Assembly (NCBI GenBank): GCA_030762935.1
Contig: CM060882.1
Span: 19,783,001-19,847,000, forward strand
Direction: 5' to 3'
Source of the DNA: Hymenopus coronatus
Taxonomy: Eukaryota; Arthropoda; Insecta; Mantodea; Hymenopodidae
Length of the DNA: 64,000 nucleotides
Within the stretch, counting starts at the first letter, position 1, and each line of letters starts with the position of its first letter. The position numbers were made by a program, and so were the translations under genes. Positions 54,856 through 64,000 of this stretch are shown one piece after another. A model generated the notes under the pieces. That model saw nothing but the letters and a program-made list of their open reading frames with translations. It ran no database searches and was not told the DNA's origin.

Positions 54856-55677
54856 TTATTACTTTCTCTGTACATATTATGTACATAGTGTACAGAGAAG
54901 GTATTGCTCTCCACTCAAAAGTTCGATATCGAGATTTCACCGGAAATATATGTTTTAGGGTTCCCCCGTATCAAAAAAATATTTTCAAAAAAGATCCGTG
55001 TGTGTGTGTGTGAACACGATAACTCAAAAACGAAAAGTCGGTAAGGTACCAAACTTGGTATTTAAGTTAAGTATCTTCCAGGGATGCGTCACGAAGATTT
55101 TGAGGAAAAAAAAGCACCGCAAACTACCCTTTACATGGAATTTTTTTCGAAAAAGTTTATTTTCTCAAAAATGACTCTAACGATTTTGATTAAAATATCG
55201 CATATTAAAGATATTTACCTGACAAATAATGTGTATATCTTGAATTTTCTGGAAATAACCTTTGAAGACTACTTTATTCTGAATGAATTTTACGCAATTT
55301 GGTACAACTGCTAAAATGTAAGAGATGGACAAAAACTTACTTCACAAAAAATGTAGAGCACATTAAAACACACAATTTATGTCATATACATTTTTGTCGT
55401 GGAGTTGATTGTTTTTGAGATATTCCTTGTTTTTGGTTTCACCTTTAAAAAACATACTTTTCTCATACAGAAATTTGACAACTCCTATCCATACAAACAA
55501 AGGAACTTCAGTCACATAGCAGCCAGCTTTTGACTAACACTTTAACCTATGGTACTCCCTTATTTCGCTTCTACTTAAAAGGAAACAAGTAATAAGACTA
55601 TTTCTGCTTAAGCTTCTTACAATAATTTGTTTCACAGATGTAGAGAAAGTCATGTGAATGGAACACATCAGATTTCT
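54856..55677 (+). mobile_element. HPT element, near full length
   Basis: Left end ATTACTTTCTCTGTACATAT with palindrome, GT tract 54996-55012, right end TGTAGAGAAAGTCATGTGAA then CACATCAGATTT. Confidence 0.9.
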
Positions 55678-55687
55678 ATTTAGTTGT

Positions 55688-55720
55688 GACGATTTGTCTA
55701 TTACTTTCTGGATGGCCGTC
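55688..55720. mobile_element. Solo TIR of the 12173 MITE family
   Basis: ATTTGTCTATTACTTTCTGGATGGCCGTCG closely matches the right TIR at 12840-12870 (AATTGTCTGTCACTTTTTGGATGGCCATCG). No partner TIR is seen nearby. Confidence 0.6.
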
Positions 55721-57466
55721 GTATAAAATGCCATATAATACGATTATTGACTGACAAAGCCATCACATAATTAATTTTGATTCTAGTTCGTCCATGTAAT
55801 CCACCCTCAAGGTTTCTTCAGACTTGTTTCAGAAGTGTAAGCAAATCAAATCCAGATTAAGCAGATGTTGAGGCGACGCCCCAGTTATAAGCCGTTTCAG
55901 TGGAAACCGAGAGTTGCTTTGCTGCGCTGTCGTCTGCTGTCCCAAGAATAAGTATAAAAAGTGAAAAAAGGAAGGCCGTTGTAATCTTATTGCCCTCTCA
56001 CCACGAAACATGTGATAGATGGAGAGGATATAAAACTGGTTTGGCGGCTCAGCAATGTGTGCAAACAGTGATGTCTCTATCACTGTGACACAATGGCCGC
56101 TTGATACACTTGGCGCTAATGAATAAAGCAGAGGGCGTGTGTACAGAAGCTGGTGGATCAAGTATGTAACAGGTCGTTTGTTTGCCCTACGTGACTACCT
56201 CATGCCTTCGTCTGAGAACCTGTTCTTTCATAACTCATGTTCATACTAACATGCTAATCTGTGTAAACATAGTTACTCTCAGTTTAAACACTACGACTGC
56301 TTTGTGCTGCCGCCTTCTGTCTTCGGCAACACAAACACAAGTTTACACAATATCATCATGCACTTTCTCTATTTTCCATTCACTCTTAGGTTGATCCGCG
56401 CCAAAACAGATCCACCGCGGTACAACACAGTAGCAGTGCGCGCAAGAATGTAATCCCAAGTTAACAATCTAAATTACAGAATGAATTTATTCTTAAATTG
56501 TACAATATTCTATACAACTGCCAAAGAGTTAAATTGACGCCAATTTGTACTACTAAACACAGCTACATGTCCCAACATGCTGTTCGCATGAGTCACCTGG
56601 TTTCCGCAATATTGTTTACACAGTAACGGTCACTACTGTTTAGAGGGTCACCGTGAGTTTTCTCTTGCAACTTTCGAGTTACATAAATCATAAGGTTGGT
56701 AAACCGTTGACCAGTAGTGAAAAAACTATAGTTTTGAAAATTTATGGTAAGTTTTCTAAGAAATATCCAACACTTCCCATGAAAGAAGTGATGAAATTAA
56801 CTTCGGAGTTCACCGGTGTTTAGGCTACAAATATAAACAGTGCTCAAAAGAAAAACCTGAAACGGAAAAAGTTGTTGCACTCAGGGGGGGGGGGGTGGAA
56901 GCGTGTGAAATATACGATACAACAATGTGATGATTTTCTGAAGAATGCAATACGCGTAGAGGTGCACAATTTCTTCCTCTTAAACATGGTATAATGTACA
57001 GAAACTATCCATAGTAGTTAAAGAGTGTCCATAAATAAAAGTACAAGTGACTTTCAAATGGGATAAGGTTTGTTCTTGAGCGCCACCAGGCCGGCAGCCA
57101 ACCGGAGTGCTGCTGTGTTTTCATGTTGCACTCTCGCTTAACTGAGGAGTAACGCGTGAATTCCGTCTCTCATAAATACTACTTGCGCTAAGACAAAATA
57201 TTCAAATTTTGCTAAAATAATTCACTAGGAAGATAGGGAGTAATGTTCGTAGCAGAACAATAAAACCACAGATTTTTTGCTCAAACAGTTTTCATAATAC
57301 ACACTAATAAACATTGTGTCGCCAGGCAGATTTGCATGCTCAGTGTGCGACTGAGAGGGAAATATGAAAAGAGTGGGGGTAGCGACCTGGCAACGCAGAG
57401 CACGATAAGGCACTGCAGCGTAGAACTCCTCCCATTTGAAAAAAACGTGATAAATTTCCATTTTAT
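55721..57466. other. Unclassified intergenic DNA
   Basis: No gene recognised. A 110-codon minus frame (55829-56161) has no known domain. A G-run lies at 56886-56896. Confidence 0.4.
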
Positions 57467-57711
57467 TTACTTACAAAGTAACAAGTTATAAGTCAATTTC
57501 TATCAATATTTATCTTGATTAGTATGACTAGAGAAAAGAATAATCTTTCTAAAGGAAAGTTGTTTGTGTGACAGCTAGGGAAATCATGTGAATGGAACAC
57601 ATCAGATTTTTACTTTCTCTACACATACTATGTACATAGTGTATAGAGAAGATATTGTAATGCACCCAAAATTTCGATACCGAGCGTTTACCGGTGTAGA
57701 GAAAGTAAAAA
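57467..57711 (+). mobile_element. HPT right-end fragment plus 105-bp fold-back HPT mini-element
   Basis: 57467-57606 is a right-end piece (CATGTGAATGGAACACATCA). 57607-57711 begins TTTTTACTTTCTCTACAC and ends with its exact complement GTGTAGAGAAAGTAAAAA, an 18-bp perfect TIR around a left-end palindrome. Confidence 0.85.
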
Positions 57712-58152
57712 TGGGAAAATATTATTCAACCACAATTAACCACAGATAAAAATTTCATCTTCCTGGCATAATTAGATTTTCAGTAAAAGGAACATAAATA
57801 TTGAAAATTAAACATTCCGGGGGAAAAAAACAACGTTAACAATACCTTAATGCATGCAATCCGTATTCAGGATCATCTTGATTCCCCTGTGAATCCAGTT
57901 TTCCTCTTTTTCCCCCTCTTCGATACCCTGCACTGTTTAATTACCATGTCAGGTGTTCTCACCCTTTCTGCATTAATGTCATTGCAAGATGTTCTCATGT
58001 TTTTGCCACGATCAATGGCTATCTTTTGCTGTACCTTCATTCTAGCTATACGTCACTATGTCAAAACTGCATCATATAATCCCAAGTACATTGTGCAATA
58101 ACCTTGGGTACACGATTCCACGCTACACTATTGAATAATTCATTCACATTTT
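57712..58152. other. Unclassified intergenic DNA
   Basis: An 83-codon plus frame at 57850-58101 has no recognised family. Confidence 0.35.
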
Positions 58153-58320
58153 GGGTTTTGCCATGTGTGTGGGGCAGGAGTTGGATAGGTAGAGACCAAA
58201 CTGAAAAATTGAATGATATGGCTGGGATTTGAACCATGGATCTCCCAGTCTCTAGCCGGTTTCTCTACCACTGAGATACCACGCATTAAATTTCTCAACT
58301 GATTCAACTTAAATTTTACT
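58153..58320 (-). mobile_element. SINE family D copy
   Basis: GGGCAGGAGTTGGATAGGTA tail and GGATTTGAACCATGGATCTC head complement; 5' part missing. Confidence 0.7.
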
Positions 58321-58562
58321 CACAACTCCTGGCCATGCAAAGAAACGAATTTCAATCACATAGCGACCACCTTTTATTTGACTATCACTTTAGCCAAGTA
58401 TTCCATTATTTCCCCTCTACTTACAAGGAGAAAATTAATAATAAGACAATTTCTATTAATGTTTATCTCGATTAGCATGAAGTAATTGAAGAATAAACGT
58501 TCTAACAATAATTTTATACATATATGTAGAGAAAGTCATGTGAATGGAACACGAGATTTTTA
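58320..58562 (+). mobile_element. HPT right-end fragment
   Basis: From CTCCTGGCCATGCAAAGAAA to GTCATGTGAATGGAACACGA; left two thirds absent. Confidence 0.75.
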
Positions 58563-58879
58563 TGCAAAGTAATGACCACATTGGTGTGAACGTGGTTGGT
58601 TTAAGCTGTTGTGAGGGCGAGTCTGAAAAATCTTCTTCCTAGAAATTCTAGTCGTCTTGTCCTTTAATTAACTTAGGGCAGAACATCATAAATAACATCC
58701 TGAGTGACCTTGCGTCCGTGACCTTTACCAGGAATCAGTGACATCAAATTGAGTGTCGAAGTGGCTGTCTGCCCCCGAGAGCTTGTTAAGCTCAAGTGTT
58801 ATATTACATCTGCGATAGACATGCTCACAAATATAGAGCTGACATTCAAAACAGACTTTGTCGCTCAAATACAGTTTTT
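58563..58879. other. Unclassified intergenic DNA
   Basis: No gene recognised; leads into repeat G at 58880. Confidence 0.35.
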
Positions 58880-59156
58880 GAAATACTTGACATGTAAGTT
58901 AATCATATTTGGAAATGTAAGCTAAATTTACAATTCATTTATTAATTGTCATGTCAACAAGCACTGTAAGTATTTACAGTAAGAGTTTGAGAGGTCATTA
59001 ATACTTTCAGTACAATTAGGAAATGACGTAACACTCAACACATGTGCTACTTCAAGTAAAGAGTCTATTGCAACATTCATTAACAAAAGAGTGTATAAGA
59101 AGGCCTTGTCCATATAATTTGGATGAAGCCTTTCATTTGTTCACATCGAGAATTCA
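58880..59156. repeat. Repeat G, copy 2
   Basis: Matches 51502-51797 and 61661-61973; followed directly by an HPT left end. Confidence 0.75.
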
Positions 59157-59195
59157 TTTTTGCTTTCTCTACACGTACTATGTACATAGTGTATA

Positions 59196-59739
59196 GAGTA
59201 GCCCTCCGTGGTGTAATGGTATACCCAAGGTCGCGGGTTCAAACCTGGTGGCGGAGGAAGGTTTTTTTTTTTTTTTATTATAAATACTGTTCAGGAGTCT
59301 GGTTGGGACTCCGGCGCTGTATACCCTACTTTTATTTACCTAAGTGTTTTAGTTTGTTTGCTGTATGATTACAGAATTTCTCTTTTCTTCTTTTTTTTTT
59401 TTTTACATACACACACACATATACACAAACATATAACACCCATACCCAAGGCGGGACTCGAACCCACGATCCACTGCGCTACGAAGCACCAAAGCGAGAC
59501 GCCTTGGCGAGCGCGGCCAGGGGGACCGGCATTTTCGGATGTAAAATCCATAGCATGGCTTCCTTCGGAAGGGAAGTAAAGCCGATGGTTCCGTGTCGTA
59601 GATTTACGGCACGTAAAAGAACCTCAAGCCTGATAGAGAAGCCTCAGAGCAAAATTAAGCGGTTTTTCACGCCCAGTATAGAATGGGACGCTGAGAACCA
59701 CAGCAGAGCGTCCATAAATAACACGCCATTTCCATTTCT
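59196..59739 (+). mobile_element. SINE family B carrying a nested inverted SINE family C
   Basis: ATAGTGTATA at 59186-59195 and 59740-59749 brackets the stack. Family B head CCTCCGTGGTGTAATGGTAT starts at 59203 and its tail GGCTTCCTTCGGAAG resumes near 59556. The interior (about 59263-59530) is a family C SINE on the minus strand (GCGGGACTCGAACCCACGAT) with its own A tract, seen as T near 59263-59276. Confidence 0.85.
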
Positions 59740-59920
59740 ATAGTGTATACAGAAGGTATTGCACTCCACCCAAAAATTCGATACCGAGATTTCACCGGAA
59801 ATATATATTTTAGGGTCCCTTATATCCAAAAAAAGCATTTTCACAAAAAGCTCCGTGTGTGTGTGTGCGCGTGCGCGCGCGCGTGTGTGTGTGAACACGA
59901 TAACTCCAAAAACGAAAAGT

Positions 59921-60968
59921 TATTTATTCATTTATGCTAAGCTGCACACAGGTGAATATGACCGGTGTCTTTACGAGTCATACTCATATTTTACAATAGT
60001 TTATTACACCATTTTGTCTATTTACTGTCCATACCCATTTATTTTTCACTGTGTATAAGAATTGTCTTAAGGTCTTTTTGAAACATTTCAACTAGTGCTA
60101 CATTTCTATCTATTTTAAACCATTCCTTATTAATATACTCTTTTCTCCAAATTTCAGTCCCTTTACATTTAAATAAAATGTGTTCCATGTCTTCATTTCC
60201 GTCACATATAGGACATTGGTTTTGTGGAATACCTTTCCTTAAACCTTTTAATCTCCATACTCCTGCTTTCAGCCATGCAATACCTTCTCGCTCCTCTTTA
60301 TTTGTCACATCTATGTACTTTTCCCTTCCCCATGAGACTTTCTTTCATTGGTATATAGAAAACTAAAGATCTCTTTTCAGCTTTCTCACTAAATATTTTT
60401 TGTATTTCTATATCCTCAAATCTTTTCCTTGCCAACTTCCAGAAGTTATTCACATTATTTTCTCCTCTTCTCCACATTTCCCCTAACCCACTACTTTTTA
60501 AGTTATTTCTGAGACAGTCTACCCATCCCTTGTTCTTTAAACTTTTCTCTTGATATACTAAACACTGCTTTAACAAATTCCTTTCTTCCAATTTGAATAT
60601 TCTATGCCAAAATTTCAATGCCCTTTCCATAATCTTTCCCTTACTTGCCACTCCACCCAGCTCTATTTGTGCTACCTGTCTAACAGTTGCATTTGGTAAC
60701 CCAAGTATTTCTTTGCAAAATTTCCTATGCACCTCATCTATGACTTCCCATCTTCCTTCTAATCCCCATACTTCTATCCCATATAGCATTTTTGCCTCAA
60801 CCACCACATTGTACACTTTTTCTAACCATCTAATATTTATATTAGGTGCTTTGTATTTGCAACTTCTAATAGCTGATAAAGCTCCTTTTCCTTTTGCCAA
60901 TGGAAACTTCTTTTGTTTTTCCCAATTGCCACCACTGTCAATTTCAACTCCTAGATAAATACATTCTC
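59921..60968 (-). pseudogene. 5'-truncated non-LTR retrotransposon (LINE) 3' end
   Basis: Minus frame 60298-60968 reads IYLGVEIDSGGNWEKQ (thumb of the reverse transcriptase), VVEAKMLYGIEVWG and KFCKEILGLPNATVRQ. After a frameshift near 60300, 60039-60308 reads EREGIAWLKAGVWRLKG and CPICDGNEDMEHILFKC, the terminal CCHC knuckle. The 3' UTR ends AATGAATAAAT near 59922. The catalytic FADD part is absent. Confidence 0.85.
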
Positions 60969-61660
60969 TCAACTTGGTATTTAAGTTTAGTATATTCCAG
61001 GGGTGCGACACGAAGATTTTGACAAAAATTCCCCCACACTACCCTTTACGAATTTAAACTTTTAATTGGAAAAAAAATTAATAAAGAATCCACTTTCATT
61101 TTTATCTCCATTTTTTCTATTAGTGGAATTTTTTTCGAAAATTTTTATTTTCTCAAAAATGGCAAACGATTTTGATAAAAATATCGTACTTATATTAAAT
61201 CTATTTACCTGACAAATAAAATGTATATCTTTAATTTTCTAGAAATAGCCTCTGAGGACTACTTTATTCTGGATAAATTTTACAGAAATGTGCATAACTG
61301 GCAAACCGTAAGAGATAGACAAAAAACTTACTTAAAAGAAAATGTAGATCACGTTAATACATACAATTTATGTTACATACATTGTTTTCGTAGAGTGGGT
61401 CGTTTTTTGAGATATCTCTTGTTATTGGTTTCAACTGTAAAAAACATCCTTTTCTCATACGGAAATTTGTCAAATCCTGTCCATACAAACAAAGGAACTC
61501 AGTGACAGCAACCAGTTTTTGACTATCACTTTAACCTATGGTTATTTCGCTTCTATTTTCATAGAAGCAAGTAATGATACTATTTCTGCTAATTTTTTCT
61601 GGATTAGCACGGAATAAAAATAAGCATAAGCTTTTTAACAATAATTTGTTGCAGAGATGT

Positions 61661-61973
61661 CGATGTCGCTCAAATATATTTGTTGAAATACTTGATATGT
61701 AAGTTAATCATTCTGAACACATATTTGGTAATACGTATAAGCTAAATTTACAATTCATTTAATAGTTGTCATTCCAATAAGCACTGTAAGTACTTACAGT
61801 AAGAGTTTGAGAGGTCATTAATACTTACAGTACAATTAGGAAATGACGTAACACTCAAGATATGTGCTACTTCAAGTATATAATTTATTACAAAATGCGT
61901 TAACAAACGAGTGTATAAGAAGGTTTTGTCCATATAATTTAGATGTAGCTTTTCATTTGTTCACATTGAGAAT
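61661..61973. repeat. Repeat G, copy 3
   Basis: Same unit as 51502-51797; shares TCGCTCAAATA upstream with copy 2 and is followed directly by an HPT left end. Confidence 0.75.
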
Positions 61974-62823
61974 TCATTTTTACTTTCTCTACACGTACTA
62001 TGGACATAGTGTATAGAGAAGGTATTGCACTCCACCCAAAATTGGATACCGGAAATATATGTTTTAGAGTCCCCTATACCCAAGAAAAGTATTTTCAGAA
62101 AAAGGTCCGTGTGTGTGTCCATGTGTCTGTGAACACGATAACTCAAAAATGAAAAGTCGGTAAAATACCAAATTTGGTATTTAAATATAGTATCTTCAAG
62201 GGATGCGACACGAATATTTTGAGAAAAATATCCCCATCCCAAACTACAGTTTAGATGGAAATTTTTCGAAAATTTTGATTTTCTCTAAAATGACTAACGA
62301 TTTTGATTAAAATATCGTATATTAAAGATATTTACCTGACAAATAAAATGTTTATCTTGAATTTTCTGGGAATAGTCTCTTAAGACTACTTTATTCTGGA
62401 TGAATTTTGCATAACTACTAAACCGTAAGAGATAGACAAAAACTTAACACAAAAAATGTAGAGCACGTTAAAACACACATTTTATATTATGTACATTTTT
62501 TTCGTGGAGCTCATCGTTTTTTAGATATTCCTTGTTTTTGGTTTCAGCTTTGAAAAACTTACACTTTTCTCATACAGGAATTTGCCAACTCGTGACCATC
62601 AAACAAACGAACTTCAATCACATAGCAACCAGCTTTTGACTATCACTTTAACCTATGGTACTCCCTTATTTCGCTTCTACTTACAAGGAAGCAAGTAATA
62701 AGACTATATCTACTAATTTTTTCTCGATTAGCATGAAGTAAATAGAAGCATACGCTTTTTAACAACAATAATTTGCTGCAGAGATATAGAGAAAGTAATG
62801 TGAATGGAATACATCAGATTTTT
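61974..62823 (+). mobile_element. HPT element, near full length
   Basis: Left end TTTTTACTTTCTCTACACG with palindrome ACTATGGACATAGT, short GT tract 62108-62120, right end GAATACATCAGATTTTT. Confidence 0.9.
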
Positions 62824-63228
62824 ATGATTTAGCTTGGTAGCTTTTAAATTATGACGTTGCTATACTGTAATAGTTGTTGGCAATAAACACTATCTATCTT
62901 CTTGGCTGCTCGGTATGACAGAGTATTATTTCCAACAGCTTCTCCAGTTTCAAGTGACATTCTCTGCCAGTTCTCTCACGGAGAATGGCTGATTTGATGT
63001 GCCATCCCTATCCAACACGAGTTACATAGATTTGGCACGGCGTTCGCCGGACAACTAATCTCAGATCAGTTCACTGCGGTTTTAAAAGCCATTCCAACAC
63101 CTTCTGACATCGTTAACACGCATTAGAATTGCCTCTCTTTCCCGCGACACATGTTTTGTGCAGTGGTAACTTCATCACAAAATAAAATGGTTGACATGTC
63201 TTATCCCCAAACCCTCGTATATATAGAT
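62824..63228. other. Unclassified intergenic DNA
   Basis: No recognised feature between the last HPT copy and the mariner end. Confidence 0.35.
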
Positions 63229-64000
63229 ACCTACTGTCTCATAAGTAATGCCGTTTTTTAAGAAAAAGAGTTATTTGAAATGTGTTCTGACAAGCAATTA
63301 ACTAATCTTCAAAGTACATACCATTATATTCTATGGTCTTGAGTCATCTTTCAACGAGGTTTATTATCCCACGATGGTACCAGTCTCCGGTTTTTGATGT
63401 GAAGAATTCGGTGAGACCCACTTGCACTGCTTCAATGTTGTCAAAATTTCTTTCACGTAGAAAATGAGCCATGGATCGAAAAAGATGATAATCTGATGGT
63501 GCGAGATCAGGGCTGTATGCTGGGTGTGGCAACATATAGATTCCTCCCAATTCCTGGTTGTTAGTGCAGTAAGGAGTCTTGCATTGTCCTGTTGCAATAG
63601 AACTCTGTTTCGGTTAGCTAATGCTGGGCATCTCCGCTCAAAATTTCATGAGCTCGTTCCAGTTGTTGAGAATAAATCCGCATCAATCGCCCGCCCGTTT
63701 GGAACAAACTCCCAGTGAATTATACCTTCAAAATTCCACCAGACACACAACATTGCTTTGGGACCGAACTGATTTTTTTTAACGATGACTTTTAGCAGGT
63801 TAGCGGGGATCAAGCCACTGTTTCCAGGTGTCAGGGTTTCGCTAATATACCCATTTTTCATCACAAATGACAATTCTCCTGACAAATCTATCAGCTGACG
63901 ACAGATATCCACTCTACGTTGAGCCTGTTTAGGTGTCAGTTCATGAGGTACAGATCCACAGCTTCTGTATGATTTTGCAAGTGTCTTAATGTAGAGATTA
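63229..64000 (-). pseudogene. Mariner transposase, C-terminal two thirds, runs off window
   Basis: Minus frames read ICRQLIDLSGELSFV, then AMLCVWWNFEGIIHWEFVPN and GRAIDADL. Next come RNRVLLQQDNARLLTA (second Asp) and HPAYSPDLAPSDYHLFRSM (third Asp), then ASKTGDWY-like sequence and INLVER. The first-Asp block is FVMKNG where TGDEKW is expected. Frameshifts occur near 63600 and 63650. The 3' outer end lies near 63229 (CTACTGTCTCATAAGTAATG). The N-terminus is outside the window. Confidence 0.85.

Larger units (their letters stand above)
59157..61660 (+). mobile_element. HPT element broken by three insertions
   Basis: HPT pieces: 59157-59195, 59740-59920, 60969-61048 and 61123-61660. The gaps hold a SINE stack (59196-59739), a LINE (59921-60968) and a 75-bp insert (61049-61122). 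The pieces are in normal HPT order; the right end is missing. Confidence 0.85.

Noticed and set aside
55829..56161. 110-codon minus-strand gene
   Set aside because: No known motif, no adjacent exon signals; cannot be supported.
60593..60958. 121-codon plus-strand gene
   Set aside because: It is the antisense shadow of the LINE reverse-transcriptase frame on the minus strand.

Overview
The window looks like nuclear DNA of an arthropod, most likely an insect with a large, repeat-rich genome. It is AT-rich, with GT-AG introns, tRNA-derived SINEs, mariner, Tc1, hAT and piggyBac remnants, LINE fragments and one interrupted animal gene. I cannot name the species; repeat load and intron length suggest a hemimetabolous insect, which is inference.

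The only host gene I can support is on the minus strand from 52466 (start codon) down to 16793 (stop). It encodes a peptidyl-alpha-hydroxyglycine alpha-amidating lyase (PAL), the enzyme that finishes C-terminal amidation of neuropeptides. I resolved seven coding exons: 52302-52466, 40333-40508, 37367-37565, 30396-30597, 24094-24285, 18764-18873 and 16793-16912. All junctions have GT donors and AG acceptors, phases agree throughout, and the parts sum to 1164 nt, or 387 residues. It has a signal peptide, four disulfide cysteines and the catalytic Arg, Tyr and Arg. The three zinc histidines are present, but Ala occupies the position of the Asp calcium ligand. A CRE palindrome and a short upstream ORF lie just before the start codon.

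Nearly everything else is transposon-derived. By eye about a third of the window (roughly 22 kb, over 30 copies and fragments, both strands) belongs to one family that I call HPT (hairpin-terminated; working label). Full copies are about 0.85-0.95 kb. The layout is: a T-tract; the 12-mer ACTTTCTCTACA starting a long imperfect palindrome; a GT-rich microsatellite; about 600 bp of AT-rich body; the inverted 12-mer TGTAGAGAAAGT; a small hairpin; and a terminal AGATTTTT. This matches non-autonomous Helentron-type rolling-circle elements (HINE/DINE-1) in architecture, and several copies abut head-to-tail. It is the most interesting system here.

Layout. 1-16.8 kb: 3' flank of PAL with HPT copies, a Tc1-like remnant, a mariner with both TIRs, a LINE RNase H fragment, a mariner-like MITE and SINEs. 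16.8-52.5 kb: PAL, its introns swollen by HPT copies, at least five tRNA-related SINE families, a piggyBac-like MITE, a hAT MITE with a perfect 8-bp target duplication, transposase fragments, a 121-bp minisatellite and two tandem fold-back repeats beside exon 1. 52.5-64 kb: upstream flank with more HPT, a nested SINE-in-SINE-in-HPT stack, a 5'-truncated LINE and a mariner running off the window end. I found no intact transposase or reverse transcriptase, and no canonical tRNA or rRNA gene.
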